A stretch of DNA of 64,000 bases from an uncultured Paracoccaceae bacterium (GCA_938005545.1 CALKXV010000014.1:62001-126000); one strand, 5' to 3'; shown: positions 9,212-17,933, numbered from the stretch's first letter. Translations and numbers: made by a program. Notes: generated by a model not told the origin, from the sequence alone.

Positions 9212-11239
9212 ATGGACCTGATCGCCACAGCGTTGCCGGCGTTAAACGACGCCTTTGCAATGATCCTGCAACCCCATGTGATCGGCTACCTGATCCTGGG
9301 CGTCTGCATGGGCCTTGCCATCGGTGTCTTCCCCGGGTTGGGCGGCATCGCGGGCCTGTCGCTTTTGCTGCCTTTCATGTTCGGAATGGAGCCTTTGACC
9401 GGCCTCGCGTTGATGGTAGGCATGGTGGCCGTCGTGCCCACGTCCGACACATTTGCCAGTGTCTTGATGGGGATACCGGGGTCAAGCGCGAGCCAAGCCA
9501 CGGTTCTTGACGGCTTCCCAATGGCGAAAAAAGGCCAGGCGGCCCGCGCATTGTCTGCTGCATTCGCCTCATCCTTATTCGGCGGCCTTGTCGGGGCCGC
9601 CTTCCTGACTATCTTCATTCTGGCTGCACGCCCAATCGTGCTGTTGTTCAAAACACCCGAGCTGTTGATGATCACCATCTTCGGCCTGTCGATGGTCGGC
9701 ATCTTGGCGGGCCGCGTTGCAATCAAGGGCATTGTCGCCGCCTGCTTGGGCCTGCTGGTCGGCACCATTGGTGAAGGCGCCTCGGCGGGCGAATTGCGCA
9801 TGTCGAGCTATGACTGGCCCTATCTGACGGATGGGCTGAAACTGGTCATTGTCGGCCTTGGCATCTTTGCCATCCCCGAAATCGTCGCCTTGCTGCGCCA
9901 GGACAAAGCCATTTCTGACCGCGCGCCCTTGGGTGGCGGCTGGGCCGAGGGTGTGAAGGACTGGTGGGCCAACAAATGGCTGTCCGTCCGCTGTTCGCTG
10001 ATCGGCGTCCTGGTCGGTGTGATCCCCGGCCTTGGGGGCTCGGTCGTCGACTGGATCGCTTACGGGCACACGGTTCAAACGGCAAAGGACAAATCCGAGT
10101 TCGGCAAAGGCGACGTGCGCGGTGTGATTGGCCCCGAAAGTTCGAACAACGCCAAAGAAGGCGGCGGCTTGGTCCCAACCTTGCTGTTCGGTATCCCCGG
10201 TTCTGGATCGATGGCGATCTTTATTTCCGCCATCGCCCTGCTTGGCACGGGTCAGATCGAAGTCGGCCCGTCGATGCTGAAAAACAACCTTGATTTCACC
10301 TATGCCATTGTCTGGCTTCTGGCCCTGGCCAATGTCGTCGGCACACTGATCTGTATCGCGGCGTCTGGCGGCATCGCGAAACTGACATCAATCCGCTTCG
10401 CGCTGCTGGCACCGTTCCTTTTCATGATCATCGCCTTCGCAGCGTTCCAGTCCAACCAAGACATCATGGATCTTGTCGCACTTTTCGCCATCGGTTTCCT
10501 TGGTATCCTGATGCGCCGCTTTGACTGGTCGCGCCCCGCATTCCTGATTGGGTTTGTCCTGTCAGACCCTGCCGAAACCTACGCCAACCAAGCCGTACAG
10601 ATCGCCAATTCCCGGTTCCGCAAAGGATTCGGCGAAGGCTTGGAATATATCTTCAGCCCCATCGTGATTGTCTTGATCATCATAACCGTTATCTCGGTCG
10701 TCGTCGGCCTGCGCCAGGCGAAAAACATTATGGCTGAGGGTGACGTCAAATCCGGCACCAAACGCGCGCCAATGATCTTCCTTTTGGTCGTTTTCGCCTA
10801 TGTCATTGCCGCCTTCTGGAACGCCAGCCTGATCCCTGACCATGCCTCAGCTGATCGCGTTTTCCCGCGCTTTGTGGCGTCAGTCGGGCTTGTGGGATGC
10901 GCGATCCTGATGATCCAGATGATGATGCGCCCCGAAACCCACCCGCTGTTTTCGGACCGCGAAAAGCAAGATGCCGAGGACAACACCTTTGGTCTATGGC
11001 CGACGCTGGCATGGTTTGCAGGCCTGTTGGTCCTGACCTCGCTTGTCGGGTTCATACTTGCGCTTGGCGTCTTCCTGTTTTCCTTCATGATATGGCGTGC
11101 CGGGAAAAGCCCCGTATTTGCAGCGGTTTATACTGCCGCAGGCATTGCATTCATCTGTTCCATGGCCAGCCTGTTGAACCGGGATTTCCCCGCTGGCATG
11201 TTGCAATCGGCGGTCGATCTGCCATGGCCTTTGAAATGA
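9212..11239 (+). CDS. tctA: Fused TctA-TctB tricarboxylate permease
   Basis: A 675-residue inner-membrane protein. Residues 1 to about 500 are TctA, with the duplicated signatures GVFPGLGGIAGL near the N-terminus and GVIPGLGGSVVDW near 270, plus GIPGSSASQATVLDGFP. The last 150 residues or so form a small four-helix module resembling TctB (DUF1468). In most TTT systems TctB is a separate short protein, so this is a gene fusion. It uses the TctC-bound tricarboxylate as substrate and probably sodium or proton coupling. Its stop overlaps the start of the next gene (ATGA). Confidence 0.88.
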   Translation: MDLIATALPALNDAFAMILQPHVIGYLILGVCMGLAIGVFPGLGGIAGLSLLLPFMFGMEPLTGLALMVGMVAVVPTSDTFASVLMGIPGSSASQATVLDGFPMAKKGQAARALSAAFASSLFGGLVGAAFLTIFILAARPIVLLFKTPELLMITIFGLSMVGILAGRVAIKGIVAACLGLLVGTIGEGASAGELRMSSYDWPYLTDGLKLVIVGLGIFAIPEIVALLRQDKAISDRAPLGGGWAEGVKDWWANKWLSVRCSLIGVLVGVIPGLGGSVVDWIAYGHTVQTAKDKSEFGKGDVRGVIGPESSNNAKEGGGLVPTLLFGIPGSGSMAIFISAIALLGTGQIEVGPSMLKNNLDFTYAIVWLLALANVVGTLICIAASGGIAKLTSIRFALLAPFLFMIIAFAAFQSNQDIMDLVALFAIGFLGILMRRFDWSRPAFLIGFVLSDPAETYANQAVQIANSRFRKGFGEGLEYIFSPIVIVLIIITVISVVVGLRQAKNIMAEGDVKSGTKRAPMIFLLVVFAYVIAAFWNASLIPDHASADRVFPRFVASVGLVGCAILMIQMMMRPETHPLFSDREKQDAEDNTFGLWPTLAWFAGLLVLTSLVGFILALGVFLFSFMIWRAGKSPVFAAVYTAAGIAFICSMASLLNRDFPAGMLQSAVDLPWPLK

Positions 11240-12327
11240 CCCAAACAGCGATCCCCTTCCATTTCTTGCGCGGCGGCACCTCGCGCGGTCCTTACTTCAA
11301 TCGCGCCGATCTTCCCGAAGATCTGGACCAATTGGCAGAGGTTCTGATCGCCGCCCTTGGTGCCGGACACCCATTGAACATCGACGGGCTCGGCGGCGGA
11401 AATGCGGTCACGACCAAAGTGGCGATGCTGTCGGTATCAAAGGATGACTGGGCCGACGTGGATTATTTCTTTGCCCAGGTCAGCGTCGAAGATCGTCTGG
11501 TCGACTTCAAACCAACCTGCGGAAATATCCTTGCCGGGGTGGGGCCAGCGGCCATTGAAATGGGTTTGATCCCAGCCACGGGCCAAGAAACTCCCGTCAA
11601 TATCCGCGCGGTCAACACCGGCGCCAAGGTCCGCGCTGTGATCCAGACCAGCCCCGACGGCGTGGTCTATGACGGTGATCGGCAAATTGATGGTCTGCCC
11701 GGAACGGCAGCCCCGGTTGCGCTTCAGTTCATGGATACCGTGGGCGGTGTCACGGGTGCATTCCTTCCAACCGGCAACCTGATCGACACTTTTGACGGCA
11801 TCGATGTCACCTGCATGGACGTTGCCATGCCCATGGTGATCGCGCGCGCCAAAAGTTTCGGCCTGACGGGCTATGAAACGGTCACTGAGTTGAACGAGAA
11901 CAGTGATTTCTTTGCGCGGATGGAAGCGATCCGCATTCAGGCGGGCACGGCAATGGGCATCGAAAACGTCGCTCAATCCGTCACACCAAAGTTTGGTTTT
12001 CTGGCACCTGCGCGCGACGGCGGCTCGGTCGCGGCGCGATATTTCATGCCTTGGAAAACCCATCCGACGATGGCGGTGACCGGCGCGCAATGCCTCGCCG
12101 CCTGTGTTCTGACACCCCGCAGTGTTGCCGAAGGCATGGTCGCGACCCCGAACACATCACCGACGACAATTACGCTGGAACATGCCGTTGGACAAATCGA
12201 CGTGCTGGTCGATTTCGACCTGTCTGACGATGGTATCCAGCTTAATTCAGCCGGATTGGTCCGAACCGCAAGGCTCTTGGCGCGCGGTGAAGTGATGGTG
12301 CCCAAGTCGGTTTGGCCCGGACATTGA
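11236..12327 (+). CDS. PrpF family isomerase, 4-oxalomesaconate tautomerase-like
   Basis: A 363-residue protein of the PrpF/GalD family (diaminopimelate-epimerase fold), which moves double bonds in unsaturated di- and tricarboxylates such as methylaconitate or 4-oxalomesaconate. Typical segments are FLRGGTSRGPYF at the N-terminus, GLGGGNAVTTKVA, and the cysteine-containing CGNILAGVGPAAIE, which carries an active-site cysteine in this fold. The ATG at 11236 overlaps the permease stop by four bases, and a second ATG lies 12 bases upstream. Context fits processing of an imported unsaturated tricarboxylate; the exact substrate is not decidable here. Confidence 0.82.
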   Translation: MTQTAIPFHFLRGGTSRGPYFNRADLPEDLDQLAEVLIAALGAGHPLNIDGLGGGNAVTTKVAMLSVSKDDWADVDYFFAQVSVEDRLVDFKPTCGNILAGVGPAAIEMGLIPATGQETPVNIRAVNTGAKVRAVIQTSPDGVVYDGDRQIDGLPGTAAPVALQFMDTVGGVTGAFLPTGNLIDTFDGIDVTCMDVAMPMVIARAKSFGLTGYETVTELNENSDFFARMEAIRIQAGTAMGIENVAQSVTPKFGFLAPARDGGSVAARYFMPWKTHPTMAVTGAQCLAACVLTPRSVAEGMVATPNTSPTTITLEHAVGQIDVLVDFDLSDDGIQLNSAGLVRTARLLARGEVMVPKSVWPGH

Positions 12328-12341
12328 CTTGCACACTTCCG

Positions 12342-12364
12342 ATTGGTATACAGCGGTATACACA
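12342..12364. promoter_or_regulatory. Probable GntR operator, site 2
   Basis: TTGGTATAC-AGC-GGTATACACA: two GGTATAC units, which also read as an inverted repeat with GTAT (12346-12349) and ATAC (12358-12361) eight bases apart. The site between gntR and tcuA has the same GTAT-N8-ATAC spacing. It lies 12 bases before the ATG at 12377. NanR, another FCD-type GntR protein, binds GGTATA repeats. Confidence 0.6.
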
Positions 12365-12376
12365 TGAGGTGACACG

Positions 12377-12616
12377 ATGAACGAGACATTCGCAAACTGC
12401 ATGACCGCCGCGCGCGCCGAATTGCAACAGGCGCGCACCCTCATTGAAACCGAAATCCACGATTACCCCACGCCGATTTCGGGGTGCGACGCACAGTTCA
12501 ACCATCTGATCGGCGAGCGTCGAAAAATTTGCGATGCGTTAAACACATTGGAGTCCATCGTGTTCGTGCCAACGCCGCGCACCCCGTCCCAGGGTGCAGG
12601 CGTCGAAAGTCGATGA
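12377..12616 (+). CDS. Small unknown protein, coupled to the dehydrogenase
   Basis: A 79-residue soluble protein that I do not recognise. It looks helical in the first two thirds (ELQQARTLIETEIHD and IGERRKICDALNTLES), with two cysteines and no signal or membrane segment. Its stop overlaps the ATG of the following dehydrogenase (ATGA), and it begins 12 bases after a probable GntR operator. This supports a real first gene of a two-gene operon. GAGGTGA precedes the ATG as a ribosome site. It could be an accessory or regulatory peptide; function unknown. Confidence 0.65.
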   Translation: MNETFANCMTAARAELQQARTLIETEIHDYPTPISGCDAQFNHLIGERRKICDALNTLESIVFVPTPRTPSQGAGVESR

Positions 12617-13581
12617 AAGTTCACATCCTGGACGATTGGTTCGACACGCTTCGAACCCTGCCCTGTTACTCAAAGCTCGGGGCCCACGATGTCACTGTCT
12701 GGACCGATCACGAACCCGATCCAAACCGTTTGGCTACCCGTGTAAAAGACGCCGAGGCACTGGTTTTGTTTCGCGAACGCACCGCGATTGGCGCGGCCCT
12801 TCTTGACCAGCTTCCCAAGCTGCAACTTATCAGCCAACGCAGCGTCTATCCCCACGTGGACGTCCCCGCCTGCACGGCAAACAACGTTTTGCTCTGTTCG
12901 AACATGCACAGTGACACGCCGTCATATGCGGCCGCCGAACTGACGCTGGCCCTGATCCTTGCCCGGTTCCGGCAAATCCCCGAGCAATCGGCTTCACTGG
13001 CGAATGGCACTTGGCAAATGGGTGTCGGGCGAACATTGCGTGGGCGCACCCTTGGGCTTTATGGCTATGGACGGATCGCGCAGGCGGTTGCAGGATATGC
13101 CGACGCGATTGGCATGAACATCGTCTGGTGGGCGTCGAAGGATGGCCGCGCGCGCGCGATTGCCGATGGTGCAAAAGTCGCCGAAAACCGAACCGCCTTT
13201 TTCGCCGAAAGCGATGTTGTCAGCCTGCACGTCCGGTTAAAGCCTGACACCCGCGCCATTATCACCGCAGACGATCTGGCAGCCATGCAACCCCGTAGCT
13301 TGCTGGTAAACACCTCACGCTCGGGCCTTATTGCGCCCGGTGTTCTGGAAGCCGAGATCGCCAAGGGCCGTATCCACGCCGCCGTCGATGTCTTTGACGA
13401 AGAACCGATGCGTGACACCGCAAACATTCTGGCAAACCACCCCAATGTTCTGGCCACGCCCCACATTGGCTATGTCACGGAAGACGAATTTGACCTGCAA
13501 TTTTCTGACATCTTTGACCAGATCAACGCCTTTGCAGCAGGGGCGCCGATCCACATGATCAACCCGGCGGTTTGGGGTTAA
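12613..13581 (+). CDS. D-2-hydroxyacid dehydrogenase
   Basis: A 322-residue NAD(P)-dependent 2-hydroxyacid dehydrogenase of the phosphoglycerate-dehydrogenase fold. The Rossmann motif reads GLYGYGRIAQAV, with alanine in place of the last glycine. The catalytic triad is present: Arg in NTSRSGL, Glu in DEEPM and His in TPHIGY. It interconverts a 2-oxo acid and a D-2-hydroxy acid. It is translationally coupled to the preceding small protein and sits in the tricarboxylate island, so a hydroxy- or oxo-tricarboxylate intermediate is plausible. Its 3' end overlaps the convergent AbrB-family gene by 23 bases. Confidence 0.85.
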   Translation: MKVHILDDWFDTLRTLPCYSKLGAHDVTVWTDHEPDPNRLATRVKDAEALVLFRERTAIGAALLDQLPKLQLISQRSVYPHVDVPACTANNVLLCSNMHSDTPSYAAAELTLALILARFRQIPEQSASLANGTWQMGVGRTLRGRTLGLYGYGRIAQAVAGYADAIGMNIVWWASKDGRARAIADGAKVAENRTAFFAESDVVSLHVRLKPDTRAIITADDLAAMQPRSLLVNTSRSGLIAPGVLEAEIAKGRIHAAVDVFDEEPMRDTANILANHPNVLATPHIGYVTEDEFDLQFSDIFDQINAFAAGAPIHMINPAVWG

Positions 13582-14587
13582 ACCACCGCGCGAAAAGCGG
13601 CGCGCCAAGGATCACCACGAATATCCGCAAGACGTGGTGCGCGATCACAAACGCCATGTCAGCACCCACGATCAACGCCAGAATTGTCAGCTCGGCCTGC
13701 CCACCGGGCGCAAAGGCCAGAATGGTTTCCATCGGCGGGGCAAGGTCCAGAACATAGATCGCTTCCGCGAACACCATCGTTAGGGCGATCAGGATCAGGC
13801 AGAACCCAAAGCCCGCCGTCAGGTCGCGTTTGATCTCGTGCAAAGTGACGCCCGCATATTTTGCGCCGACGGTCATGCCGATGAAAAACTGCGCCATCCA
13901 CACAGCTTCAAACGGAAGGCGATGCTGTAAGATGCCCGACAAGGCCATGATCGCGGTCAGGATCAATGGGCCAAGTATCGACGCGCCGAACATCCCAAGC
14001 CACTTTGCGATGCGCCAGCCCGCGATTGCGCAAAACACCATCAGGGCAAGCTGCCCGCCCGGAACCGTCGACGCCGGAACCCCCGGCGGGTTGCTCAAAT
14101 TGGCGTTCCAGATGGCCTGCAACAAGAACGGCAAGGCCACCACGATCACCAGAACACGCGTCGCATGGATCAAAGACAAGGCGCGCACATCGGCGCCCGC
14201 CTCTTCGCCAAAGGCCAGCATATCCTGCAACCCACCGGGCATCGTGGCGTAGTAACTCGTTGCGAAATCAAAGCCCCAGATCCGCTGAAAATACGGCACG
14301 CCCAAAACGCCGATGCAGGCCACCATGACCGGGATCATCAACAACGTCGGCCACATGCCCAGCATGGACGCCACGATCAACGGGGTAAACGTGGCCCCCA
14401 CGGCGACGCCCAAAATGGTGCGCATGGTTTCGTTCACCACCTTGATCCCGCGCAGTGGAACACCTGCGACGGCTGCAATCAGACAGGCGAAAATGGGCCC
14501 CAGCAACCACGGCAGCGGCAAGTTCAAAAAGGTAAAAACCGCAACACCAAGCACTGCCACACTATAGGTGGTCAGCAAGGCGATCAC
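13559..14587 (-). CDS. AbrB-family integral membrane protein
   Basis: A membrane protein of about 342 residues of the AbrB-duplication family (also annotated ammonia monooxygenase-like). It consists of two repeats of hydrophobic helices, each opening with a PxPWLLGP-like or related segment (LPLPWLLGPIFACL; later AKWLGMFGASILGPLI). The frame runs upstream to 14704, but a GTG at 14587 overlaps the gntR stop (GTGA) and starts exactly where homology begins (IALLTTYSVAV). This indicates translational coupling to gntR. Biochemical role unknown; transport or permease-like function in the island is possible. Confidence 0.78.
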   Translation of the reverse strand: MIALLTTYSVAVLGVAVFTFLNLPLPWLLGPIFACLIAAVAGVPLRGIKVVNETMRTILGVAVGATFTPLIVASMLGMWPTLLMIPVMVACIGVLGVPYFQRIWGFDFATSYYATMPGGLQDMLAFGEEAGADVRALSLIHATRVLVIVVALPFLLQAIWNANLSNPPGVPASTVPGGQLALMVFCAIAGWRIAKWLGMFGASILGPLILTAIMALSGILQHRLPFEAVWMAQFFIGMTVGAKYAGVTLHEIKRDLTAGFGFCLILIALTMVFAEAIYVLDLAPPMETILAFAPGGQAELTILALIVGADMAFVIAHHVLRIFVVILGAPLFARWFNPKPPG

Positions 14588-15228
14588 GGTCGGGTCTCCA
14601 ACCGGCGCCGTAGCGAAGTTTGTAAATGCGCCTCGGCAGATGCGCCTGCCCCTTCGGCGTCGCCAGCCCGGATTGCATCCAGAATATCTTGGTGTTGATG
14701 GCACACTGTTTCGATCCGTTCGGCATCAGCCAAAGTTGTTTCTCCCAGTAACATCAATGCGTTATTCAATGCACGCGCCGCATCCAGCAAGAACCGGTTG
14801 CGGGTTGCCTGATAGATACCTCGGTGAAAATCCTGATTGGTAGCTGCGGCTTTCTCGGGCGTTTTCGCTTTGGCCAATGTGTGATTGATCCCTTCCAGCG
14901 CATCGATCTCGGCAGCAACAGCGTGTTTCGCCGCCATCTCGGCAGCTGTGCGTTCCAGAACCACGCGCATCTCATAAAGCTCGACCACTTCGGCATGTGA
15001 CAGGCTTCGGATCACGGCCCCAATGCGCGCGCGGTGTTCTATGATCCCCTCGGCTTCCAGCTTGCGAAAAGCCTCGCGGATAGGGGTGCGCGACAGGGAC
15101 AGGCGGTCTGCCACGTCGGTTTCACGCAAACGGTCGCCGGGGCGAAACACCCCGCTTCGGATCGCCTCGATCAGCTTGACGTAAGCAACTTCGCCTTGAG
15201 ACAGGTCTTGCAATTGAGCCGTGGACAT
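14584..15228 (-). CDS. GntR-family repressor with FCD domain
   Basis: A 214-residue regulator. It has an N-terminal winged helix (about 12-75, with LRETDVADRLSLSRTPIREA as recognition region) and a C-terminal FCD helical domain with metal-binding-type residues, commonly sensing carboxylates. It is divergent from the flavoprotein gene, with a perfect palindrome in the 57-base gap, so self-regulation and control of that gene are likely. A second matching site lies before the small protein/dehydrogenase operon. It is coupled to the AbrB-family gene downstream. Confidence 0.9.
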   Translation of the reverse strand: MSTAQLQDLSQGEVAYVKLIEAIRSGVFRPGDRLRETDVADRLSLSRTPIREAFRKLEAEGIIEHRARIGAVIRSLSHAEVVELYEMRVVLERTAAEMAAKHAVAAEIDALEGINHTLAKAKTPEKAAATNQDFHRGIYQATRNRFLLDAARALNNALMLLGETTLADAERIETVCHQHQDILDAIRAGDAEGAGASAEAHLQTSLRRRLETRP

Positions 15229-15242
15229 TCTACGAAAACCAA

Positions 15243-15264
15243 ATTGTATCCCACTGGATACAAT
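15243..15264. promoter_or_regulatory. GntR operator, site 1 (perfect palindrome)
   Basis: ATTGTATCC (15243-15251), a 4-base spacer, and GGATACAAT (15256-15264) form a perfect 9-bp inverted repeat. It lies in the gap between gntR and the divergent flavoprotein gene, ending 21 bases before the flavoprotein ATG. Half-sites GTAT and ATAC are eight bases apart, as in the site at 12342-12364. Confidence 0.75.
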
Positions 15265-15285
15265 CTTTATCGGAGAGTGCGACCC

Positions 15286-16752
15286 ATGTCAAAATCAATC
15301 GTCATTGTCGGAACCGGGAATGCCGCCATGTGCGCCGCCATCGCCGCTTTGGAACGTGGCGCAGACGTTTTGATGCTGGAAAAAGCCGACGACGCCTTGG
15401 CGGGCGGTAACACCAAATACACAGCTGGCGCGATGCGCTTTGTTTATAACGGCGCGGATGATCTGACGCCGCTTTTGCGCGATCCAAGCGATCCGCGCTT
15501 GGCGATCACAGACTTCGGAAGCTATAGGGCCGAAAAATTCGGTGCTGATCTATTGGGGTTCAACGATGGCCGTCCCCTGTCGGCGGAACAGGAAACACTG
15601 ATCGGCCAATCCACCGAAACACTGACATGGCTGGGCAGTCACGACGTAAAATTCGAACCGATCTATGCCCGTCAAAGTTTCGAAAAAAATGGCCGCCATG
15701 TGTTTTGGGGCGGGCTGACATTGGCCGCCGTCAACGAAGGCGTCGGCTTATTCGACATGGAGCTGGCCGCAGTGAAGCGTTTGGGCGGTAAAGTGCGATA
15801 CAACAGTGCCGTGACCGGATTGCTGATGGACGGCGACCGAGTTGTCGGCGTGCGCGTCGGTTCGGAAGAAATCAAAGCCGACGCGGTTATTTTGGCCTCA
15901 GGCGGATTTGAGGCCAGCACCGAAAAGCGCGTTGCCTATATCGGCCCCGAATGGGAAGCCGCCAAAGTGCGCGGCACGCCGCACAACACAGGCGACGGAT
16001 TGCAGATGGCCCTGGACGCAGGCGCTGCAAGCTATGGTTTGTTCAAAGGATGTCACGCCACCCCAATGGATTTGCACATGGCGGATTTCGGCGGGCTGCA
16101 CCTGCCAGCGGGTGAGCGTAAGAAGTTCCGCAAAATCTCGTATTTTCTGGGTGTTATGCTCAATTCTGAAGGCAATCGCTTCGCCGATGAAGGCCAGAAC
16201 TTTCGCAATTACACCTATGCGCAGTTCGGTGGCGCCATCTTGAAGCAGCCCGGTCAATTCGCGTGGCAGGTCTTCGACGCCAAGGTGTTTGATCTGTTGT
16301 ATGACGAATACCGCTTCGAAGAAGCACACTTCGTCGAGGCCGAAACGCTTGCGGAATTGATCCCCCTTTTGGAAGGCGTCGACGCGTCAGGTGCGGCGAA
16401 AACTCTGGCCGACTACAACGCCGCTGTTGATGCAACTACGCCTTTCGATCCGACGTCGCTTGATGGAAAAGGGACAAAAGGCCTGGCATTGCCGAAATCG
16501 AATTGGGCGCAAACGTTGGACCAAGGCCCATTCCGCGCCTATCCCGTAACGGGTGGCATCACATTCACCTATGGCGGGGTTCAGGTGTCAGACCAAGGGG
16601 CGGTTCTGCGATCAGACGGAACCACAATCGACGGGCTGTTTGCAGCGGGCGAAATGGTGGGCGGTGTGTTCTTCGCAGGTTATCCGGGTGGCTCTGGCCT
16701 GACCTCCGGTGCGGTGTTCGGACGAAAAGCGGGATACGGTGCAACACATTAA
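15286..16752 (+). CDS. tcuA: TcuA-like FAD-dependent tricarballylate dehydrogenase
   Basis: A 488-residue flavoprotein of the fumarate reductase/succinate dehydrogenase superfamily. The FAD-binding VIVGTGNAAMCAAIAALERG is at the N-terminus, followed by AGGNTKYTAGAMRF; the C-terminal FAD segment includes GLFAAGEMVGG and GYPGGSGLTSG. The closest family I recognise is TcuA, which oxidises tricarballylate to cis-aconitate. That fits a tricarboxylate uptake system and a PrpF-type isomerase nearby. GGAG precedes the ATG. No TcuB-like electron-transfer partner is adjacent, so its electron acceptor is unknown. Substrate assignment is tentative. Confidence 0.75.
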   Translation: MSKSIVIVGTGNAAMCAAIAALERGADVLMLEKADDALAGGNTKYTAGAMRFVYNGADDLTPLLRDPSDPRLAITDFGSYRAEKFGADLLGFNDGRPLSAEQETLIGQSTETLTWLGSHDVKFEPIYARQSFEKNGRHVFWGGLTLAAVNEGVGLFDMELAAVKRLGGKVRYNSAVTGLLMDGDRVVGVRVGSEEIKADAVILASGGFEASTEKRVAYIGPEWEAAKVRGTPHNTGDGLQMALDAGAASYGLFKGCHATPMDLHMADFGGLHLPAGERKKFRKISYFLGVMLNSEGNRFADEGQNFRNYTYAQFGGAILKQPGQFAWQVFDAKVFDLLYDEYRFEEAHFVEAETLAELIPLLEGVDASGAAKTLADYNAAVDATTPFDPTSLDGKGTKGLALPKSNWAQTLDQGPFRAYPVTGGITFTYGGVQVSDQGAVLRSDGTTIDGLFAAGEMVGGVFFAGYPGGSGLTSGAVFGRKAGYGATH

Positions 16753-16762
16753 GCCGCGCCAC

Positions 16763-17722
16763 CTAGAGCACATCGCCCGGTGTCTTGCCCAGAAAGAACG
16801 CATCCAGATTATCAAGCGCGCGAAACCCCATCGCATCGCGGGTCGTGACCGTCGCACTGCCGATATGTGGCAAAGTGAAAACGTTCTGATAGGCCGCAAA
16901 TGCGGGGTTTCCCAGTGGCTCTGTTACAAAGCAATCCAGCCCTGCACCGGCCAGTTTACCGCTATCCAATGCAGCCATAAGCGCGGTTTCGTCCACCAGC
17001 GCACCCCGCGCGGTGTTCACCATGACAGCGCCGTCGGGCATCTGGGAAAACCGCTCAGCGTTCATCAATCCGGTCGTCTCTGGTGTCGCCGGACAGTGAA
17101 GTGACAAAAAGTCAGACACCGCCAGAACACTCTCTATCGTGTCGTGATAGGTTGCACCCAGTTCCTGCTCGGGCGAGAGGCGGCTGCGGTTGAAATAGTG
17201 AATACTCATCCCAAACCCGCGCGCCTTTTCGGCAAAGGCACGTCCAACGCGGCCCATCCCGATGATACCAAGTCGTGCACCCGACACTTGCTTGCCGACC
17301 ATAAAACTGGGCGACCACGTGTTCCATTGCCCCGAACGCACCATCCTATCGCCTTCCACCGCACGTCGCGCAGCACCCAGCATCAACAACATCGCAATTT
17401 CCGCCGTGGCATCCGACAAAACATCAGGCGTGTTGGTCACTGTAATGCCCCGCGCCTTTAACGCCGGCAGGTCACAGTGATCGACCCCAACCGAATGGTT
17501 CGCAATGATCTTCAACCTTGGATCAAGCCGTGCCGCCACATCCGCCGAATAGTGCTCGGAATGGCAGGGAATTACGGCATCTGCTTTCGCACTCATCTCA
17601 ATCAGATCGTCGGCGCCGGACAGCCCATCTTCCCAATTGATGATGCAGTCGTAACTCGCCTGCGCGCGCTCAAGCGTTGCGTCGGATAAGCGACGCGGGA
17701 TCCAAACCGTTGGTCCCGGCAT
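16763..17722 (-). CDS. D-2-hydroxyacid dehydrogenase (glyoxylate/hydroxypyruvate type)
   Basis: A 319-residue dehydrogenase with the Rossmann motif GIIGMGRVGRAFA, Arg in NTARGALVDE, Glu in VTEPLGNP and His in LPHIGSATVTTRDAM. These features resemble D-glycerate/hydroxypyruvate reductases. The ATG at 17722 shares its A with the stop of the upstream small membrane protein (TGATG). It is the last gene of the TRAP-amidase operon, so it probably acts on the hydroxy or oxo acid released from the imported compound. It is a different paralogue from the one at 12613-13581. Confidence 0.85.
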   Translation of the reverse strand: MPGPTVWIPRRLSDATLERAQASYDCIINWEDGLSGADDLIEMSAKADAVIPCHSEHYSADVAARLDPRLKIIANHSVGVDHCDLPALKARGITVTNTPDVLSDATAEIAMLLMLGAARRAVEGDRMVRSGQWNTWSPSFMVGKQVSGARLGIIGMGRVGRAFAEKARGFGMSIHYFNRSRLSPEQELGATYHDTIESVLAVSDFLSLHCPATPETTGLMNAERFSQMPDGAVMVNTARGALVDETALMAALDSGKLAGAGLDCFVTEPLGNPAFAAYQNVFTLPHIGSATVTTRDAMGFRALDNLDAFFLGKTPGDVL

Positions 17723-17919
17723 CAGTCGTCTTTCCGGATCGCGTCTTCCCAAAAGTCATAAAGTGCCAAAGCGATGACGACGATGACGATGACCATAAAG
17801 GGCAAGCCACCTTTAAATCCGGCGAAACCCGTCGAAATCGAATGAGACAACCCGATGACAAATGTCATCATCAGGGCCGTTCCGATCAGCGCGACTATAA
17901 ACTTTGTTCTTCGAGACAT
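17722..17919 (-). CDS. Small membrane protein of the TRAP-amidase operon
   Basis: A 65-residue protein with two hydrophobic segments (about 7-25 and 40-57) and a charged tail (YDFWEDAIRKDD). I do not recognise a family. It is supported as a gene by its position: 14 bases after the amidase stop, with its own stop overlapping the start of the dehydrogenase. It may be an accessory subunit of the transporter or an envelope protein. Function unknown. Confidence 0.65.
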   Translation of the reverse strand: MSRRTKFIVALIGTALMMTFVIGLSHSISTGFAGFKGGLPFMVIVIVVIALALYDFWEDAIRKDD

Positions 17920-17933
17920 GATAGTGGCCTTTT

